The notes: generated by a model from the letters alone, not told the origin. Positions 36,289 through 50,294 are shown, numbered from the stretch's first letter. The stretch: DNA of 64,000 nucleotides from Paramecium tetraurelia (GCF_000165425.1 NW_001798971.1:218240-282239); one strand, 5' to 3'. A program made the numbers and translations.

Positions 36289-37785
36289 TCATTTTTTCTT
36301 TAATGTTGAGGAATTGTTTGTAGCAGTCTATTTGGATGGTTATTTAGTTTATGGCTATTTGACTTAAACTGTTTGTTTTTTTACAGACTGTGTCTATGCT
36401 TACGTAATTGAAGGATTATCGAAAGTTACCTTAATAACTTTTCCTTCATTCTATTCATCATCTTTATCGAACTATAGATCATCTTAATAAATTGAGAGTA
36501 TTACCTTGTTATACTAATTTCGATATTGACATATTTATACTCTAATTTTCAGGAATTTCTGATAACTATTTAATTCCAACAATTGGGGCATCTTTCCAAC
36601 GATGATCGTTTGTTTCTAATCGATTTTGTTGATGATAAATTATATTTTTAGGAGGTGAATGCTATCTCTACCAATGATCTTTGCTTTCATTTAAATTCAA
36701 TGTTTCATTTAATTAATTAAATTATTATGGTTAATGAAGTGTTGATTATTATTACTATGTAGTAGATTATTAACAGGGATTCATTAATAAATTAGTGGCT
36801 AAGGAATCCAATTCCATTTATTGAGAAGATCCATTCAAAACATTCATGGCTTCGAAATTCAGAGCACAGACTCCTCTCATAAAGGCTCTCTTTAGATTTT
36901 CTTACATCGATAATTTAACTTTATTAGCTTCATCTAGTTAAGATGTGGCTTCCAATAATTTCTATTCCAATAATTGCTATTCTTTTTTAAATTTAGCCAT
37001 CAATAAATCAACATCACTTTAATGAGACAATTTTAATTTTTCAGATTAATTAATTCTAATTTGAGTGTTGAACTACTTTTTCCATAGATTAAATATCCAT
37101 CTTTACAAATATAACTTGTAATGCTTTGTTCCTTTTTTTTAATTCTATTATAGCTATATATTTATTACATGCTTCTTCTTTATTGACTATTTTGTATATT
37201 ATTTTAAACTATTAAAGACATTTAATAAAACTGACAATCTTCTTTTTGTATTCTTCATTTTACCACAATATTATGCTATTTTTTCTGATCTCTCAGTAAT
37301 CTAATTGCAAATTCTCATTTATTCTGCCAATTATTCTTTTGTTTGAGACAATTCATTATTTTTTAATTCGTACATCTACAAATACTTTTCAGTGTCTAGT
37401 TTAATTGTTTATTTTTAATCCTCCAACATAGATCTCTTCATAGCCATAAATTCACTTGTGGCCTCTGTTTTAAAAACATTTAAAATATGTTCTAATCTAA
37501 TTTTAAATTATTCAGTGTCCTCATCAATTATTTGAGGAGCATGATTTCTAGATTTGCTAACATTTTTTTTTGCTTCCTCATTATTAGGCACAAAATTTTC
37601 TATTATAGTTTAGGAATCTAACCTTTGTTCCAAGGATTTGTCACACATTTGCTAGCAGTAATTTCAGATTCAGTCTTTGAAGGACTTGGAGAAGGCTATC
37701 TTACTTATTCATTTTTGGTTTGTTTCCACTTTTGACTTAATTTACTAAAATCACACAGATCATCCAAATCGTTTACGAAACTCAT
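36289..37785 (-). CDS. POC5: Centriolar/basal body protein POC5
   Basis: A 481-residue coiled-coil protein. The diagnostic block is LKRAFMRGVCALNFEAMNVL, nearly identical to the conserved POC5 segment. Upstream are centrin-binding, Sfi1-like repeats with Trp (KLYLQRWIFNLWKKQF) inside long coiled coils, and the C-terminus is a Gln/Thr/Lys-rich tail. POC5 binds centrin and helps build the distal inner scaffold of centrioles and basal bodies, which Paramecium has by the thousands. Introns: 29 nt near 37630-37660 and 22 nt near 36490-36512; with these the length divides by three. Confidence 0.92.
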
Positions 37786-38091
37786 TCAAATTTGAATTAT
37801 TAACTATTAAAATTATAATAAACAAATAGTTAATATTAATATTCTATCCTGCTGCTTACTTACTAACTCTCAAATGTTCTAACTAGATTTTGATTATTAG
37901 TTGATTTTGATTATAATTGAGCTATCCTACGTCTACATAAATAAATTAGACTAAATGTAGATGTTCGTAAAGATAAAAATCTTGAAGGTTAAGATATTTA
38001 TACAAATATAATTTTTTATGATAATATTCATTAAAATATGTTTGTTAATTTTAGAATAATTATTAAAATATGAATTAATATGAATGATTCA
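37786..38091. other. Intergenic spacer
   Basis: AT-rich spacer between two minus-strand genes, holding the POC5 promoter. No coding-like frame seen. Confidence 0.5.
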
Positions 38092-40114
38092 TCAATTAAA
38101 TAAAAAGTTGACTTCATAATTTGGCTTATCAAATCCAACAACCCCAAGATATGAATTACTAGTTAATGATCTTTATATCATAATTAATTCTAACTCCTAG
38201 CTTTAGTTCCCACTTTTTTTCAAAACATGGCTATACTTTTATAATTATTCAATTGTTAATTCAGCTTGTTTATTAAGTATCAAAGTTATGTATTCTTGCA
38301 TAATTTTTTAATTCTAAATGTGATATTGATGTAATAAGGTATTTAATTCGTCAAAATCAGATTCGTATTCAATTAATTTTACTTACACCATTCTAACCAA
38401 CTCTTAGTATGCTTCCTCTTTATACCCAACTTTAAAGTAATCAATAAATCCCAATAATTTTAATGCTTCCTAAATATTAAATTAATTCCTTTGTATTTTT
38501 CTATCTAATTTTTTCCCTGCTTCATATCTAATATTCTCTAATTTAGTATTAATCAAGACATCTTGGAGTCCATCTGAATTCTCAATAAATTTCTAAAATA
38601 AAGAACTTACTATAAATAAATCATAATATGTTTGAAAACTATTTTTTAATTCATAATTTGGATTGCTCAGTATTTCATAAATCTTAGTACATAATATTAT
38701 TAATGCCTTTTAGATGCCAAAATCAACATTTTCATCCAAACGTTCTAATTTGTTGTAAAATATTGAATTATATAAAATAACTTTTGTCACTTCAAATAAT
38801 TTCTCTTATTTGTAATTATTTAAATATTTAAATTAAAAGTTATTTTTTTCATAATTGCATAAATCTTGGAATAAATCAAAATTGAAATGACCTTTAATAC
38901 TGAAATTGTACAGAATCTAAAATTTAATTGTAAATGATTCATCAATTGTTATGTTTTTGATAGCCTTATAGATAGTTGTTAGATCCTATGGTGATAAAGG
39001 ATTAATCTTTAACAAAGATTAAAATACAAGGGTTATCTCTCCTAAATAAAAATGAGTGTCAACCAATTATATGACTTATAAGAATTCAGCGGTAATTCTA
39101 TTCCACAATTCATCCAATCTAATTTCCATTATTGCTAGGCTCTTCGCTAATTAAGCTAATTGCTAAATTGTGAAAGTGAATGAACTAATGTTATTGACAA
39201 ATTATATAACAACTTCACTTCTCTTCTTGTACTTTATGAGAGCCAAATGCTCAATAATCATCAAATAATTTTCGAGAGTTAAGACATTATAATTTTCACC
39301 AAAGAATTCTTCTATATCCAATATAGAATCCAATTCTGTTTAGAGTTTATTTTAATACTAAATTTGATTAATAATATTATACCTTAATTATAGTGACGAA
39401 GTACTTCATTATTGTATCGAACTTTAGGAGTTTAAAATGTCTCTTAAGAATCTTCCTTACATGAATAAGTTACGATTAAGTGATAGTGTGATTATATTCA
39501 ATTTAAGCTGCTAAAATAAATGTTTATGCTAAAATTTCTAATGGCTCCTCATTTTTGGTCAATTCGAATTCTTTTTCTATGTACTACCCTATTTCATTCA
39601 ATTATTTTGCAAGCAATCTCAGAGAATCAATAGACAAAAACTAAAGTTTTTTATTGATAATTAATATCTGTTCAAGACATTCAACCTTAGTAAATGACAA
39701 TTTTTTGTTAGAAATTAAGAAATCTATGTGTTATAGATAATCTGAGTTTTTCAGAAGTATAAATTGCTTTGCTCTAATTAAACCATCCAAACAATAGACA
39801 ACTTCCTCTTCTCTTAATTAATCTCTTCGAAATTGTAAAAATGCACTGATTTAAAAATGATCATTTCCGATTTTTGATTCTAATATTTAGTAAATATTAG
39901 GTGTATAGGTTTATTGAATAACCTTTTTCCTTCCATTCTCTTTAACTACCATACTTTTTACAATATTTGAATAAAATTGATCAAAATTGGCTATGTCTTC
40001 TTTTGTCAATTCTGGATTTGTAATTAAATCCAATTTAGTTGTAGTAGCTTTAGTAGCTTCCTAAATACCTTGTTTTTTAAAAAGCTTTACAGATCCAAAA
40101 AAATACTTAATCAT
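38092..40114 (-). CDS. Unknown large helical protein, possibly mitochondrial
   Basis: A 665-residue, almost all-alpha, Leu/Ile-rich protein. The N-terminus MIKYFFGSVKLFKKQG is basic and amphipathic with no early acidic residue, as in mitochondrial presequences. The rest shows repeated amphipathic helices (for example KLSFTKVECLEQILIINKKL, LTLENYLMIIEHLALIKYKK) suggestive of an alpha-solenoid such as the FASTK/octotricopeptide-type proteins, but I cannot name a family. One 25-nt intron at 39358-39382. Function unassigned. Confidence 0.65.
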
Positions 40115-40260
40115 TATTAAAATTAATATGTTTCATTGAGATGTATTAAGGACAAGTACTTAAATTATATTTTTTCATATCAATTTGTACTATCCCTGAT
40201 GAACATAATGATATAAAATAAGAAAAGTACTTAAAACTATATATATATTAATATAATTTT

Positions 40261-41028
40261 ATGAGATATTTGTAAGTCAAAAGCAAAATATTTTAAATGT
40301 ATCTAAGAGGACTGCGAGGGTTTTTCCAACCCTAAGATACAACAGTGAATAAGAGAAAAATGAGAATGTTTTTAAGTCTTTTGTTTTCATTATATTCATA
40401 TGGATGGATTTAACATAATTGGTTGAAACATGTAATTTTTAGACTTCAACAAAGGAATTTGATATTAGAAAATAACCAAACTTTTTGATTCCAATTTGGG
40501 TTTATCATGCTAGAAGAGAGCATTATATATATTACGAACAATCAAGATTGGCTAGAGGATTGACTACTACATTCTCGTATTATGATTGGGATCCAGTTTC
40601 ATAGATGGTTTGCTATACAGATAAACAAGGTAAACAAAAATTTGAGAAAAGCATTTTCAATAGAGAGAGACTTGATATTATTGATAATGCTCTTTTTGAG
40701 GAGATTTTTAGGGGAGAAATGACGTCAGAAAAAATAAAACGAGGATCACTATTGGTAGCCTACGAATTGAATTGCAAGAATAGATTTGATTTAGATGTAT
40801 TATGTCATTACCATTTAGAATTATTTACATTACAAACCTATAAACCCTATGGATTTTATTAGAGGGCTGCATTTTTAATTTTATGTCCAATTAGGATTGA
40901 CAAACTAGTATCGATATGATCATTTCATATCTAAACCTGATTGGCTGTATGAATGGGAGTAATGGAAGATTGAATTAAATGGAATGGATCGATTAAATTA
41001 TTTTAATAAATTCGTCTCATAGAAATGA
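40261..41028 (+). CDS. Unknown protein, candidate mitochondrial membrane protein
   Basis: About 235 residues. The body is well supported: PNFLIPIWVYHARREHYIYY, TTTFSYYDWDP, then a 22-nt intron (40797-40818) leading to GLHFQFYVQLGLTNQYRYD and EWEQWKIELNGMDRLNYF. Upstream the frame continues through a hydrophobic segment (SFVFIIFIW) to an Arg-rich stretch (ARVFPTLRYNS) resembling a mitochondrial presequence. The first exon (MRY, 40261-40271) and a 38-nt intron are a guess needed to reach an ATG; an internal start at 40411 is the alternative. Not recognised. Confidence 0.6.
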
Positions 41029-41109
41029 AATAGAGAAAACTCAGCTAAGATAATTGTTAATTGATTTTTATCTTTTAAAATAATCAATATTCTATAATAT
41101 CAATAATTT

Positions 41110-42802
41110 TCATAATGTCCACCCATCAGGTGTTCCAATTATGAAGTTGTAGCTGCTTGTTACAGCATAAATTTTCCCTAAATGAATCAAACTACCATTC
41201 TGTATCTGGCCAATCTAAGGAGGATTTGTTAGATTCTCAATTGCAAATTATAAATTCTATTGATCCACCATCTTCAATAATTAATATTGTCCACCTCCAA
41301 ATATTAAAACATTAGAATTATTTATAGCCACAATTCCAACTCCCCTGTTTATATTATGATTTAAGGATGTCCATTTTAATAGTTTAGTATCAAACACTTC
41401 TAATGGAGTTGATTTTATTATATATTGTCTAAATGCGCAAACTGACAAATTAGCACCTCCTTAATTCATTTTCGGTAGGGTCACTCTAGTTTCTAAAACT
41501 GATCTTGATTTATTTAATTATAATTCCAAACCCTCAATTGAAGTCAAATCTTCGCTCTAATTTTACCCTCCAAGTACATATAATTTGTTTTGTAGGAATA
41601 CTGGGGCTGAAGAATGTCGAGGATACTAAAGTTGATCAGTTGAAAGTAGAGTTTATTATTTAAAATCTATTCTAAAAATTTAGGAACTCAGCTAATTTCC
41701 AATATAGCCACCGATCACAAATATATCTCCTTATTGCGAACGCACAGAAGAACTTTTAATTGGAACTTAACAATTCAATCTGATTTCTTACCATCTTGGA
41801 TTTTAAACCCATTCCAAATTTAAGAAAAATATGGATTTATCAGTAAAGTAATGTAGATATTTTTAACTACATAGTGGATCATAATAGTCTGGTAAATTTA
41901 TTGTAAAATTGGATACTCCGACTTACTAAACTAGTTTATTTTATGAAATATATAATACATTGTTGTTCTAATCGTTTATATGGTGATTACTCTACCTTAG
42001 CTGTTTAAATATCGCTTGTTAAGTATGGATGATTATAGGCTGTGTTTTTTGGAATTGACGCAGAGGACTAAATTTATTAATTTTTGTAATATTCAGCATT
42101 CTTTATTGAGGCATATTAAGCCAATTATATTTTCAAAAAGTACAATTCTTATTCATCTATTTAGATATCTAATGTGTGTTTTGATACTTCTTCAATGAAT
42201 GCCTCACATTCGACTCGTTATTATTGTGTTTATTGAAGGAAATTGGTTGTTTGCAATTAGATGATTTGTTTGAGATATTTTGGAGTTCTTAGTTTTTAGT
42301 CAATCTATTAAAATTCCTGAATTTTTGAATTTAAAGATCTTTCCATTTATTATAATTCAACATCTAAATGTGTTCTATCAGTTTTAGTCACTTAATCAAG
42401 TTCGTTCAACAATTCATCAAAAAATTAATCAACCATTTGCTAAACACGCAATTTTGAGTTATTCAGCTTTGTATGCAATTTTCCATGAGCATCTGTTTTT
42501 GAATCTTTGAATTATTATAATAACTAAATGGCTTAATTCAAATTTGTTAATTAAGCATTAATCAATTGCAATGTCTCCTCATGCATTTCATCCACAGTGA
42601 CTAAGTCTGCAAACTGTCCCTATTATCTATGTTTATCCAGATGCTAAGGGATACACTTTGGACACAGTGGCATTAAGCAGCCAGGTTGTTTACAGAAATT
42701 AGTGATACTCTAGCCTTAATGTGTCATACATGGAGCTTACAACTGAAAATTTTAGGTGGAACCCACTTCACTATGATTAGGAGAATTTTGAATATTGAAC
42801 AT
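41110..42802 (-). CDS. B-box zinc finger / coiled-coil / Kelch-repeat protein
   Basis: A 554-residue protein. Residues about 26-60 form a B-box-like finger (CMTHQGQSITNFCKQPGC, then LCPKCIPQHLDKH). About 70-270: Gln-rich coiled coil. About 310-554: Kelch-type beta-propeller with repeated double-Gly strands (GDIFVIGGYIGN, NKLYVLGGQNQS, NVLIFGGGQYQ). The layout resembles TRIM proteins without a RING, so ubiquitin ligase activity is not indicated. One 28-nt intron at 41968-41995. The start lies 8 bp from the start of a plus-strand gene. Confidence 0.85.
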
Positions 42803-42810
42803 AAATATTA

Positions 42811-43326
42811 ATGTATAATTAAATAATTGAGCAGAAAGCTATTGAATCTCTGCTGAATATTTGTTATGACGATTAACCACAATATGACGATGATTATGAA
42901 TGCGAAATCAAGAAAATATTGTAAAGAACAATCACCGAAAGATTGAAAAAATAGAAGACAGAAATGTCAACTAGATTAAATACTATCAGTTTTCGTACAA
43001 CTTCGAAAACTCCTACTCAATTTAGATTCAAAACTGAAACCAGATCTTTAACCAAACCTGTGAGGCTCCCAGCAAGAGTCAAGAATTTTTAACTAATAAC
43101 ATAGAAGCCACCAGGAAAACCTACTGCTAAATCTTTACGGAATTTCAATCAGAAAAATTAAGTGCCACTAAAAGCATCAATTGTTTCCTTACAAAATTCC
43201 TCTGGATTTAGCATACTTAATCAGTCGGAATATCAACATCCTGTATTAGTAATTTAAAAGAAATCTCAGTATATTCCAAGGTTTGTGTTGAAATTACAAA
43301 AATCATAACTTCTAAACTCCAAATGA
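42811..43326 (+). CDS. Small basic protein, unknown
   Basis: A 171-residue intronless frame. N-terminus slightly acidic (DDQPQYDDDYECE), the rest strongly basic and Ser/Thr/Pro-rich (TISFRTTSKTPTQFRFKTET, KPVRLPARVKNF), ending SQLLNSK. No membrane helix or domain. The many TAA/TAG glutamines in frame, with no TGA for 516 bp, support it. The composition suggests a disordered nucleic-acid- or microtubule-associated protein; that is inference. If the true start is the internal ATG at 42967, the 5' part would be shared regulatory DNA. Confidence 0.6.
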
Positions 43327-43585
43327 TTTATTTTTAATTATTCACTATTACACCAATTTTGTTCTTAGTTAAATATTATATAGATTGTTTAATTGATTAT
43401 AAATTATTTCTTTAGAATGATTAACTATGAAAATCTCTTTTATCTGATCTTATATCACTCAGATAAATGGATCAAAATGATTATCAACGTGAAATTATAA
43501 TAAAATGCATTAGTATTTTTTTTTATATGATATGAATTAGTTAGTTTTTATTGATATAAATATCATATTCAATTACAATATATCA

Positions 43586-46500
43586 TCAGGATGAGATTTT
43601 AAATAAGAGTTTCGTTTACCTCTCAAAAGCAGCATCCCCATAAATTACCACTTATGGGATTAAATATAAATATCTTCTAGCATAGTAAAATTGCTTGTAC
43701 AAATAACGATTAATAAGTGCGAAAATAATTACTAAGGTAGTAATCATAAAAATTAAATAAATAATGGAGATAATCTAAATATATAGATATTTTTACAAAT
43801 AAACTATCCTAAACTAATTTAGCCTAAGATAAGAAGTCATCTTTAAAAGCTACATTTATTTGTTTTATTAATTCTGATAGAATAAACACTCCTTCTAATT
43901 CATTCACAGTGTTCTCAGTCTTATTGAGAAACTAGTTTATTTGTTTTTCATTGTTTATGCTAGAGTATACAAAAACTAAAGCTCCCTGCAACCCTTTTTA
44001 TAGACTTCCACCTAAAGTTGAGAAGCATAAGTCCTTGCTTTTTGTCATTAAATCTTAAGATAGCAGGTCGCACAGATTACTATTACTAAGATCTTCTAGG
44101 TATTAATAGAAGCTGTGACTAAGTAAGAACTCATCCCTAAAATTAAACATATAAATTACATTTTTAATTAAGAAAAATACAGAGTGAAATTTTAGACTTG
44201 TTATAAGCATGCTTCAATTTAAAACGATATTTAAGATATTTCTTCATCTTTATAGAAGGGATATCTCCATCTATAATAAAGCACCTCTCTCATAGCATAT
44301 ATGGTTGGAATATTTGTGCCAAGATACGACATCCCCAAATAAAATTCGCAGGTTGGTTAATATTTATTCAGATAATTCTTCATTACAAAATATTTTAACA
44401 AACCAAAAGATATAAGAATTATTGATTAAAATAACAGAACAATGTATTTATTTCCAATAGTCAATCTAATAGATTTTTCTTTTCCGTTTTATTTTATTGA
44501 TGTCACATTTAAATGATTTTTATATTCTTCAATTTCATTTTCTTTCTGCTCTATTTTAAATTAGAAAGGTTAAATTTATTCTGATTTATTATATATATCA
44601 ATAAATTTATTGAGACGCCTTATTTCTTATTTTGTTACTTCTAAATCGCAGTAAAGAAGGAGAAGAAAAAACCTACTTAAGCATTACTCATTTTTATATA
44701 AGCAAAAAATTTCCAAAGCAAAAAATATCAATTATAAAATAATAAAAGGATAAAATAAAGTTAACTCTTTATCTAAATCTAATTAAATTCTTAGACTAGC
44801 TTGTAAAAATAATTGTTAATTTAATTCGTCAAAAGCATTGTATAAAGTTAAGAGATTTCTATAAGAATAAAATATATAGGGTGAGTCTGAGACAGTTTTA
44901 CCATCATATTTATAGGCTGCTTTAAATGTGTATTAATAATTGATTAGTACGCTTAATGACTATCTCATCGTGATATTATACAGTTCTCCAACGTCAGTCT
45001 TAACATAAATATAAAAATCATAATATTCAGCCAAAAAATCCTAAATAGTCAATCTATTTAAAATAGCGGCTTAATTTTATTAAACATCATCAAAACCTAG
45101 ATTTAAATTTGAATTTGGAAACACTAAATATCTATCTAATTAACTCTTTGTGATTAATTTTGCCGTAAATTATGCATTGTAATTGATAATAGTATATCTT
45201 GTTACAATAAATGATTCAACTGGTTAAAATAAATAATATTTTATCTAAAGTAAATCGATATCCACATTATTTTACTCTAATACATTAAGGCTTGTAATCA
45301 AGGAGATGAGAATTTAATTTAGGAATAAAATTTGGTTAAATATTAAGACTATGATTAATAACCTACTAAATTTACTAATAGTGTTATTATGTCTTATTTT
45401 TTCAAAAATTCCATATTTTGCTATATTTTTAACAAAATACAATTATTTTTTATTTTCTTCCTCTATCGAACAACTTTCAATTTCCTCTTCTCCATATATA
45501 TCTTATTAACTTTAAAAGATGTTTTAGTAAGTAGTTGGTCTTATCATTGTTTATAGATTCTTTCTTCTAGTTTAAAATTCACCTTCTTGATCAAAATCTA
45601 TCAACGCCAATGTTTGATGATCTCTGCCTGATAACAGTACTTCATCTTTAACAGCACAAAAGCCATCCTATTTTTCAAGTAAATAATCTTATGAATCGTA
45701 GGGAGAGATTACTTTAACTTATTCATCCATATCATCCTTATCATGCACTGCTATTTAAGCATATGTTTTTATGGTTAAATTACGAAAAGGAACTTTGACT
45801 TAGTTTTTTATGTAATTAAAAATAACTTTGTAAAAACCATATTTTGATTTTATTATATTACAATGGGAAATATAAGTGTCTAATTTTGATTTATCCATCC
45901 AAAGTTCATTCATTACCATTGATTATAGTTTGCTATTGTAATTTCTTGAAATAAAATCTAGATATTTTTGAAGTTGAAACCCTCTCAAAAATTTAAGTTC
46001 TAAATACTAAACTTAATCATTTTGAGAAAGCTCTGTAAAATCTGGAATTACATATCCTATTTTAATTCCATGAAAATGTTCGCATAAATCATGACTAATC
46101 TCAAGCGAATCAAAAAATCCTCTACTAAACCCAACAATACAAAGATTTGCATCTACTATCAAGGCAATTTAATCTTCATTGGGAACATTTGCAATTGTAA
46201 TTGAATTGATATGGCTATTTTCGATAAAAACATCATTTATAATAGTAATTGGATTTACAAAATCATCATTCTAATAAAATGTTGATGTTGTTTCCTAAAA
46301 AAATTTAGATTCTCCAGTTCTTAAAAATGTTATTATCATTTCTTCATGATATTCTTTTATCCCTTTTGGAACGATATCTTCTAAGTTAGAAATAGGATAT
46401 TTCATGATGCTCTTGTAATTTGATGAAACTCTAAGGACTTTTCTATTTTCTAAATTAGTAATTAAATAAATGGTCTTGATTGAATAAAAATCTAATGTCA

Positions 46501-48797
46501 GAGACAAGATTTTTGTATAAATTGCTTCATCATTAAACGAGGTCAAATTTGTAACTCTTAAGGCTTGCAAAAAGTCATTACAAAGTTCTGCATATGCAAA
46601 TATCAGATATCTTTAATATCTTTTCAAAGGAAATTGTTTATATAGTACTTCAATTTCATTTATAATTTTTTCAAATTTTTAGATACAATGATTTACTTAT
46701 TTTTCAAGCTTGGATCTCTTAATCTCATTTTAATTAACAAGTGATAAAAATTTTATCTTATTTTAGCAATCTCTAATTAACTAATTACTTAACTCCTCGC
46801 TTTTATTTTCCACTTTAATAAAATTGTCTATATCAAGGTTAAATGCTTTATTATGTATCATTTGGCTAGATATGGTCATTTATTATTTTAACTCAAACTT
46901 GCATTTTAAAGTGCAAATATCAAACTTCATTTGTTATATCAAGGATGTAGACTTATTTTACTTAATAATATATTCATATGCTCCAAAATAGTCTTCAAAA
47001 AGTAGAAATAGAGAAAAGTGCTGTTGAGAATCCTAAAATCTTGATAATAATTACTTAGATCTTGATTTTTTCCAAAAAATTAGAATAGCTTTTAGCATTA
47101 CTTCTTTTTTTTATTATCTCACTAAATTTGAAAAGCTTTTAGTTCAAATTTCGTCTATAGTAAACTACTTTGATACTTGCATCATCGCTTTAATTTTAGT
47201 AGAATATATGAATAATTTTATTTTGATAATTTTCCCAAACTAATGAAACTATAAACTAATTCACAAAAAAGTGATGTGAAATTCTAATCCAGAATGGCCA
47301 TAATAGAATAAATAACATTTAAGGACTACGGTTTTCTACATTCTAAAACTAAGTTATTAGAATTCCAAAACAGTAAAACACTGAATTCAAAAAAGTGGGC
47401 AATTGTAATTTTAAAAGGCCTAAGTTTGTCTATGGGAGATAAGTTATAATGTTGGCTATATTTAAAGAACAAATTATTATTGATATGGCGACTTACAGCA
47501 ATAGCAAAAACCTACTTTCGTAATTTTACGCATACAAAAATATTTGTATTAGATTTAAAATTTGGATGCAATAGTAATAAAATGATTAATTCTAATGGTT
47601 GAAAGTGTGATATTTAAACATTATACTTACTTTTGTAAACATAATTCTATATATTAATATGCAGCAGTAAATGCTTGCTAAAAAATAAGAGTAAGCGTGT
47701 TCTTGCAATAATATCACTTCGACAATAATATTAAAAAGCCAAACATCAAATATTTAATTCATTAAAAACACTGTCTTGCTGATGGGAGAAAATTTATCAT
47801 TCAATTTAATCAACTATTAAGTATTTGATCCTTACAGTCCGATGTTAATAAAGGATATTATAACTCCAAAATAAAAAATGTACAACAATAATATCTAGGT
47901 TGTTTCTTAATGATTGAAAAATAAATATGGTCTAACCAACTTTGCTATAAAAATAAAGGACTCATCTCCAAAAAATATTCTTTTATTCGGAACCACTGCA
48001 TATGAAAAAGGAAGCAATGCTCCTAGTAAGCCAAAAAAATAAATAAATTACTGACTTACTTCATACTCTTACTCAGTTGTGATCGAATTGCTAATTAGTC
48101 GAAAAACAAATTTACCAAAAACTTCCTTAAACATTTTATTTATAATAGAGAAAAATGAAAAGTAATACAATTTATAGAGTTAATATTTAAATATTGCTTT
48201 GGCCATCCCGTATTAATTTTGAAAATCTTAACAGCTTTAAAATTATCAATCCTCATAATATAATTTCGAAATTGCAAATTGCACTCAACTATAAAGAAAT
48301 TAAAGACATTTTTTAATAAATTTCATTGAAATAAGATTTTAAATTACTGTCATTTTAATCAAATATTGTTAATAATTGTAATAACAATGTAGATTAATCT
48401 TTCAAATCGTTATTAAGAATCAAAGCCCAACAAACATCAAAATTTATAGTGATTAATTAGCTATTTTTACTCATATACATAACTTGTTTCTTAAAATGAT
48501 TAAATCTGCGTGCAATAACTTTGTTAGGGTATTTCTTGAGTTTCTCTATTGTTAAAACAATTTTAGAGATTGATTGTATAAAACTGCAAAAGATTAATAT
48601 TATTAATAATAATTGCCCATTTTAAAACCCATTGGGATAAATAAAGAAATAAACAAGCACTTAATATCCTTAGTTTACCATTCTAAAAATAGCACACTGG
48701 ATAATTAAAATTACTCTATTAAGGAAATACCTGTTATTCGTATTCTTGAACCAAAATTATAAGTAATTTTGTAAAATGAAAATTAAAAATCCATCAT
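43586..48797 (-). CDS. Multi-pass membrane protein with PAS-like domain
   Basis: A 5.2-kb gene. N-terminal region (about 47-48.8 kb) starts MMDFQFSFYKITYNFGSRIR and carries many hydrophobic helices (for example GQLLLIILIFCSFIQSI). A soluble PAS-like segment follows at about 45.9-46.6 kb (IYLITNLENRKVLRVS, ...IALIVDANLCIVGFSRGF), then an acidic linker and further membrane helices (LLITIVLILNIILFLNQI) flanking an extracellular part to the stop at 43586. PAS domains often sense ligands, redox or light. Large families with this plan exist in ciliates. I did not map all introns, so exact length and helix count are uncertain. Confidence 0.6.
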
Positions 48798-49095
48798 TTA
48801 GATTTTTCTTAAATACATTACTTTTATTTTATTGCTTTGATAGAGAAAGAGAAATATAAATAAAATAAAATATTTTTGTTCTCCAATTTTATAAAATTAA
48901 CCATAGAATAAGTACCCTTTCTTTTTTTGAAAATTTAAATTAAAGATTATCTTATGATTAGACTTAGACAAAGAAATTATACTTGAAGAATCAAGGATAG
49001 TCTGTATAATTAATTTAAACGATATTTAATTTCTTAGATATATTAACCCGTTAAAAATTATAACTAATATTCATATTAATTATTTATTAATATTG

Positions 49096-49420
49096 ATGAG
49101 TTCTGATTCTTTTGATAATTTATGTAATTAATCCAGGAATAAAATATTGCTTGTGAGTAACATTGTGGTTAAAATAACAAACAGTTAGTTGATTTATTAG
49201 GAAACTTAGACAATAATTTAAAGCACTTAAAAATGTAAATTGAGTAACCAATAATTAACATCATCAAACTTTATCGAAAGTGGAAGAGGTGGAGAATGAG
49301 GATCAGGAATAGTCATAATTTTAAGTATTATAGGAAGACAAGGAGGAATTGCAATTGCAATTGAATTAGTAATAAGAACAAGATTAAATTGTTATATAAG
49401 ATCAAATAAATGATGAATGA
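49096..49420 (+). CDS. Small coiled-coil protein, unknown
   Basis: A short gene starting MSSDSFDNLCNQSRNKILL and ending in a Glu/Gln-rich coiled coil (KVEEVENEDQEQSQFQ, ...QDQINDE). A 20-nt intron (GTGG...ACAG, about 49165-49184) links the first two parts; a second junction near 49235-49275 is required but I could not fix it. Not recognised. Confidence 0.45.
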
Positions 49421-49444
49421 TTGATAATTTAATTATTTATAACT

Positions 49445-50294
49445 TCAGTTATTTTCTAATTAATACGAATAGGATATCACCAAAGATTTGGCCATTAGTT
49501 CCTAATTTTTAAATACTGCAGGCATTAATATTATACACTCTTCTTTGTTCTTAATGAATCCATCAATTGGGTCATGTTTTTATTGATTAAAAGTTATCTT
49601 CTACCCAATAGATTAGATATCAAATGTTAAAACAGGATCGCTAATGTAACAGTTAAACATAATTTCTGATAATTTACTGAAGAAAGCCTCTATCAAATCA
49701 TTACTATTTAATTTTAGGTATTTTTATAATTCTATACTGATAGATGTGTAATTTCGCATACATTTTTCATATACCTGTTTGTAATTTCCTTAAAAAGATT
49801 TCCTCATCACATTCAATATTGGTCCATCTATGTTAGTGAAACATCCCACCTAAACTTATCGTTTATAATATTACCTCCATTATATTTTTGAATAGTGGTG
49901 TAAAGTATTCTTGAATTATTTTATCTATCCGAATCATAGAAGCAGAAAAAAAATAAATAATGCCTTTGAGATTTAATTCTTAAGTCAACACATCGAAAAA
50001 TATATCAAAACATTCGCATTTATAAAATTCCGCAATAGAATTACTTAATTCATTTGCCATAGGAAATTATATACTTGTGTTTGAAAACCCAGATACCATG
50101 CATCTTAGATGAGATTGCATTTATAGGATCTCATGCTATAGATTCTAATTTTCTTTAGTCAAATTCTCCTTCTCTTTCTTAGTTAATTGCAATTTATTCA
50201 TTAATAGTTTTATTTTTCCTTTCAATTCTTCCTATGTTCCGTCTAAATAATCTGAAGGTTTTTAGTAATTTTCTTTGGCACAATTATTCTTCAT
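49445..50294 (-). CDS. Unknown coiled-coil/globular protein
   Basis: A 274-residue protein. Residues 1-70 form a coiled coil (KLLMNKLQLTKKEKENLTKE); the rest is a globular, mixed alpha/beta part (KGIIYFFSASMIRIDKIIQE, VGCFTNIDGPILNVMRKSF, MFNCYISDPVLTFDIQSIGQ). One 25-nt intron at 49850-49874; length divides by three. Divergent from the HSP70-like gene with 72 bp between starts. Not recognised. Confidence 0.68.

Noticed and set aside
37125-37145. Suspected frameshift at an eight-base homopolymer in POC5
   Set aside because: On recounting the run, the frame continues correctly into the Trp-containing centrin-binding repeat.
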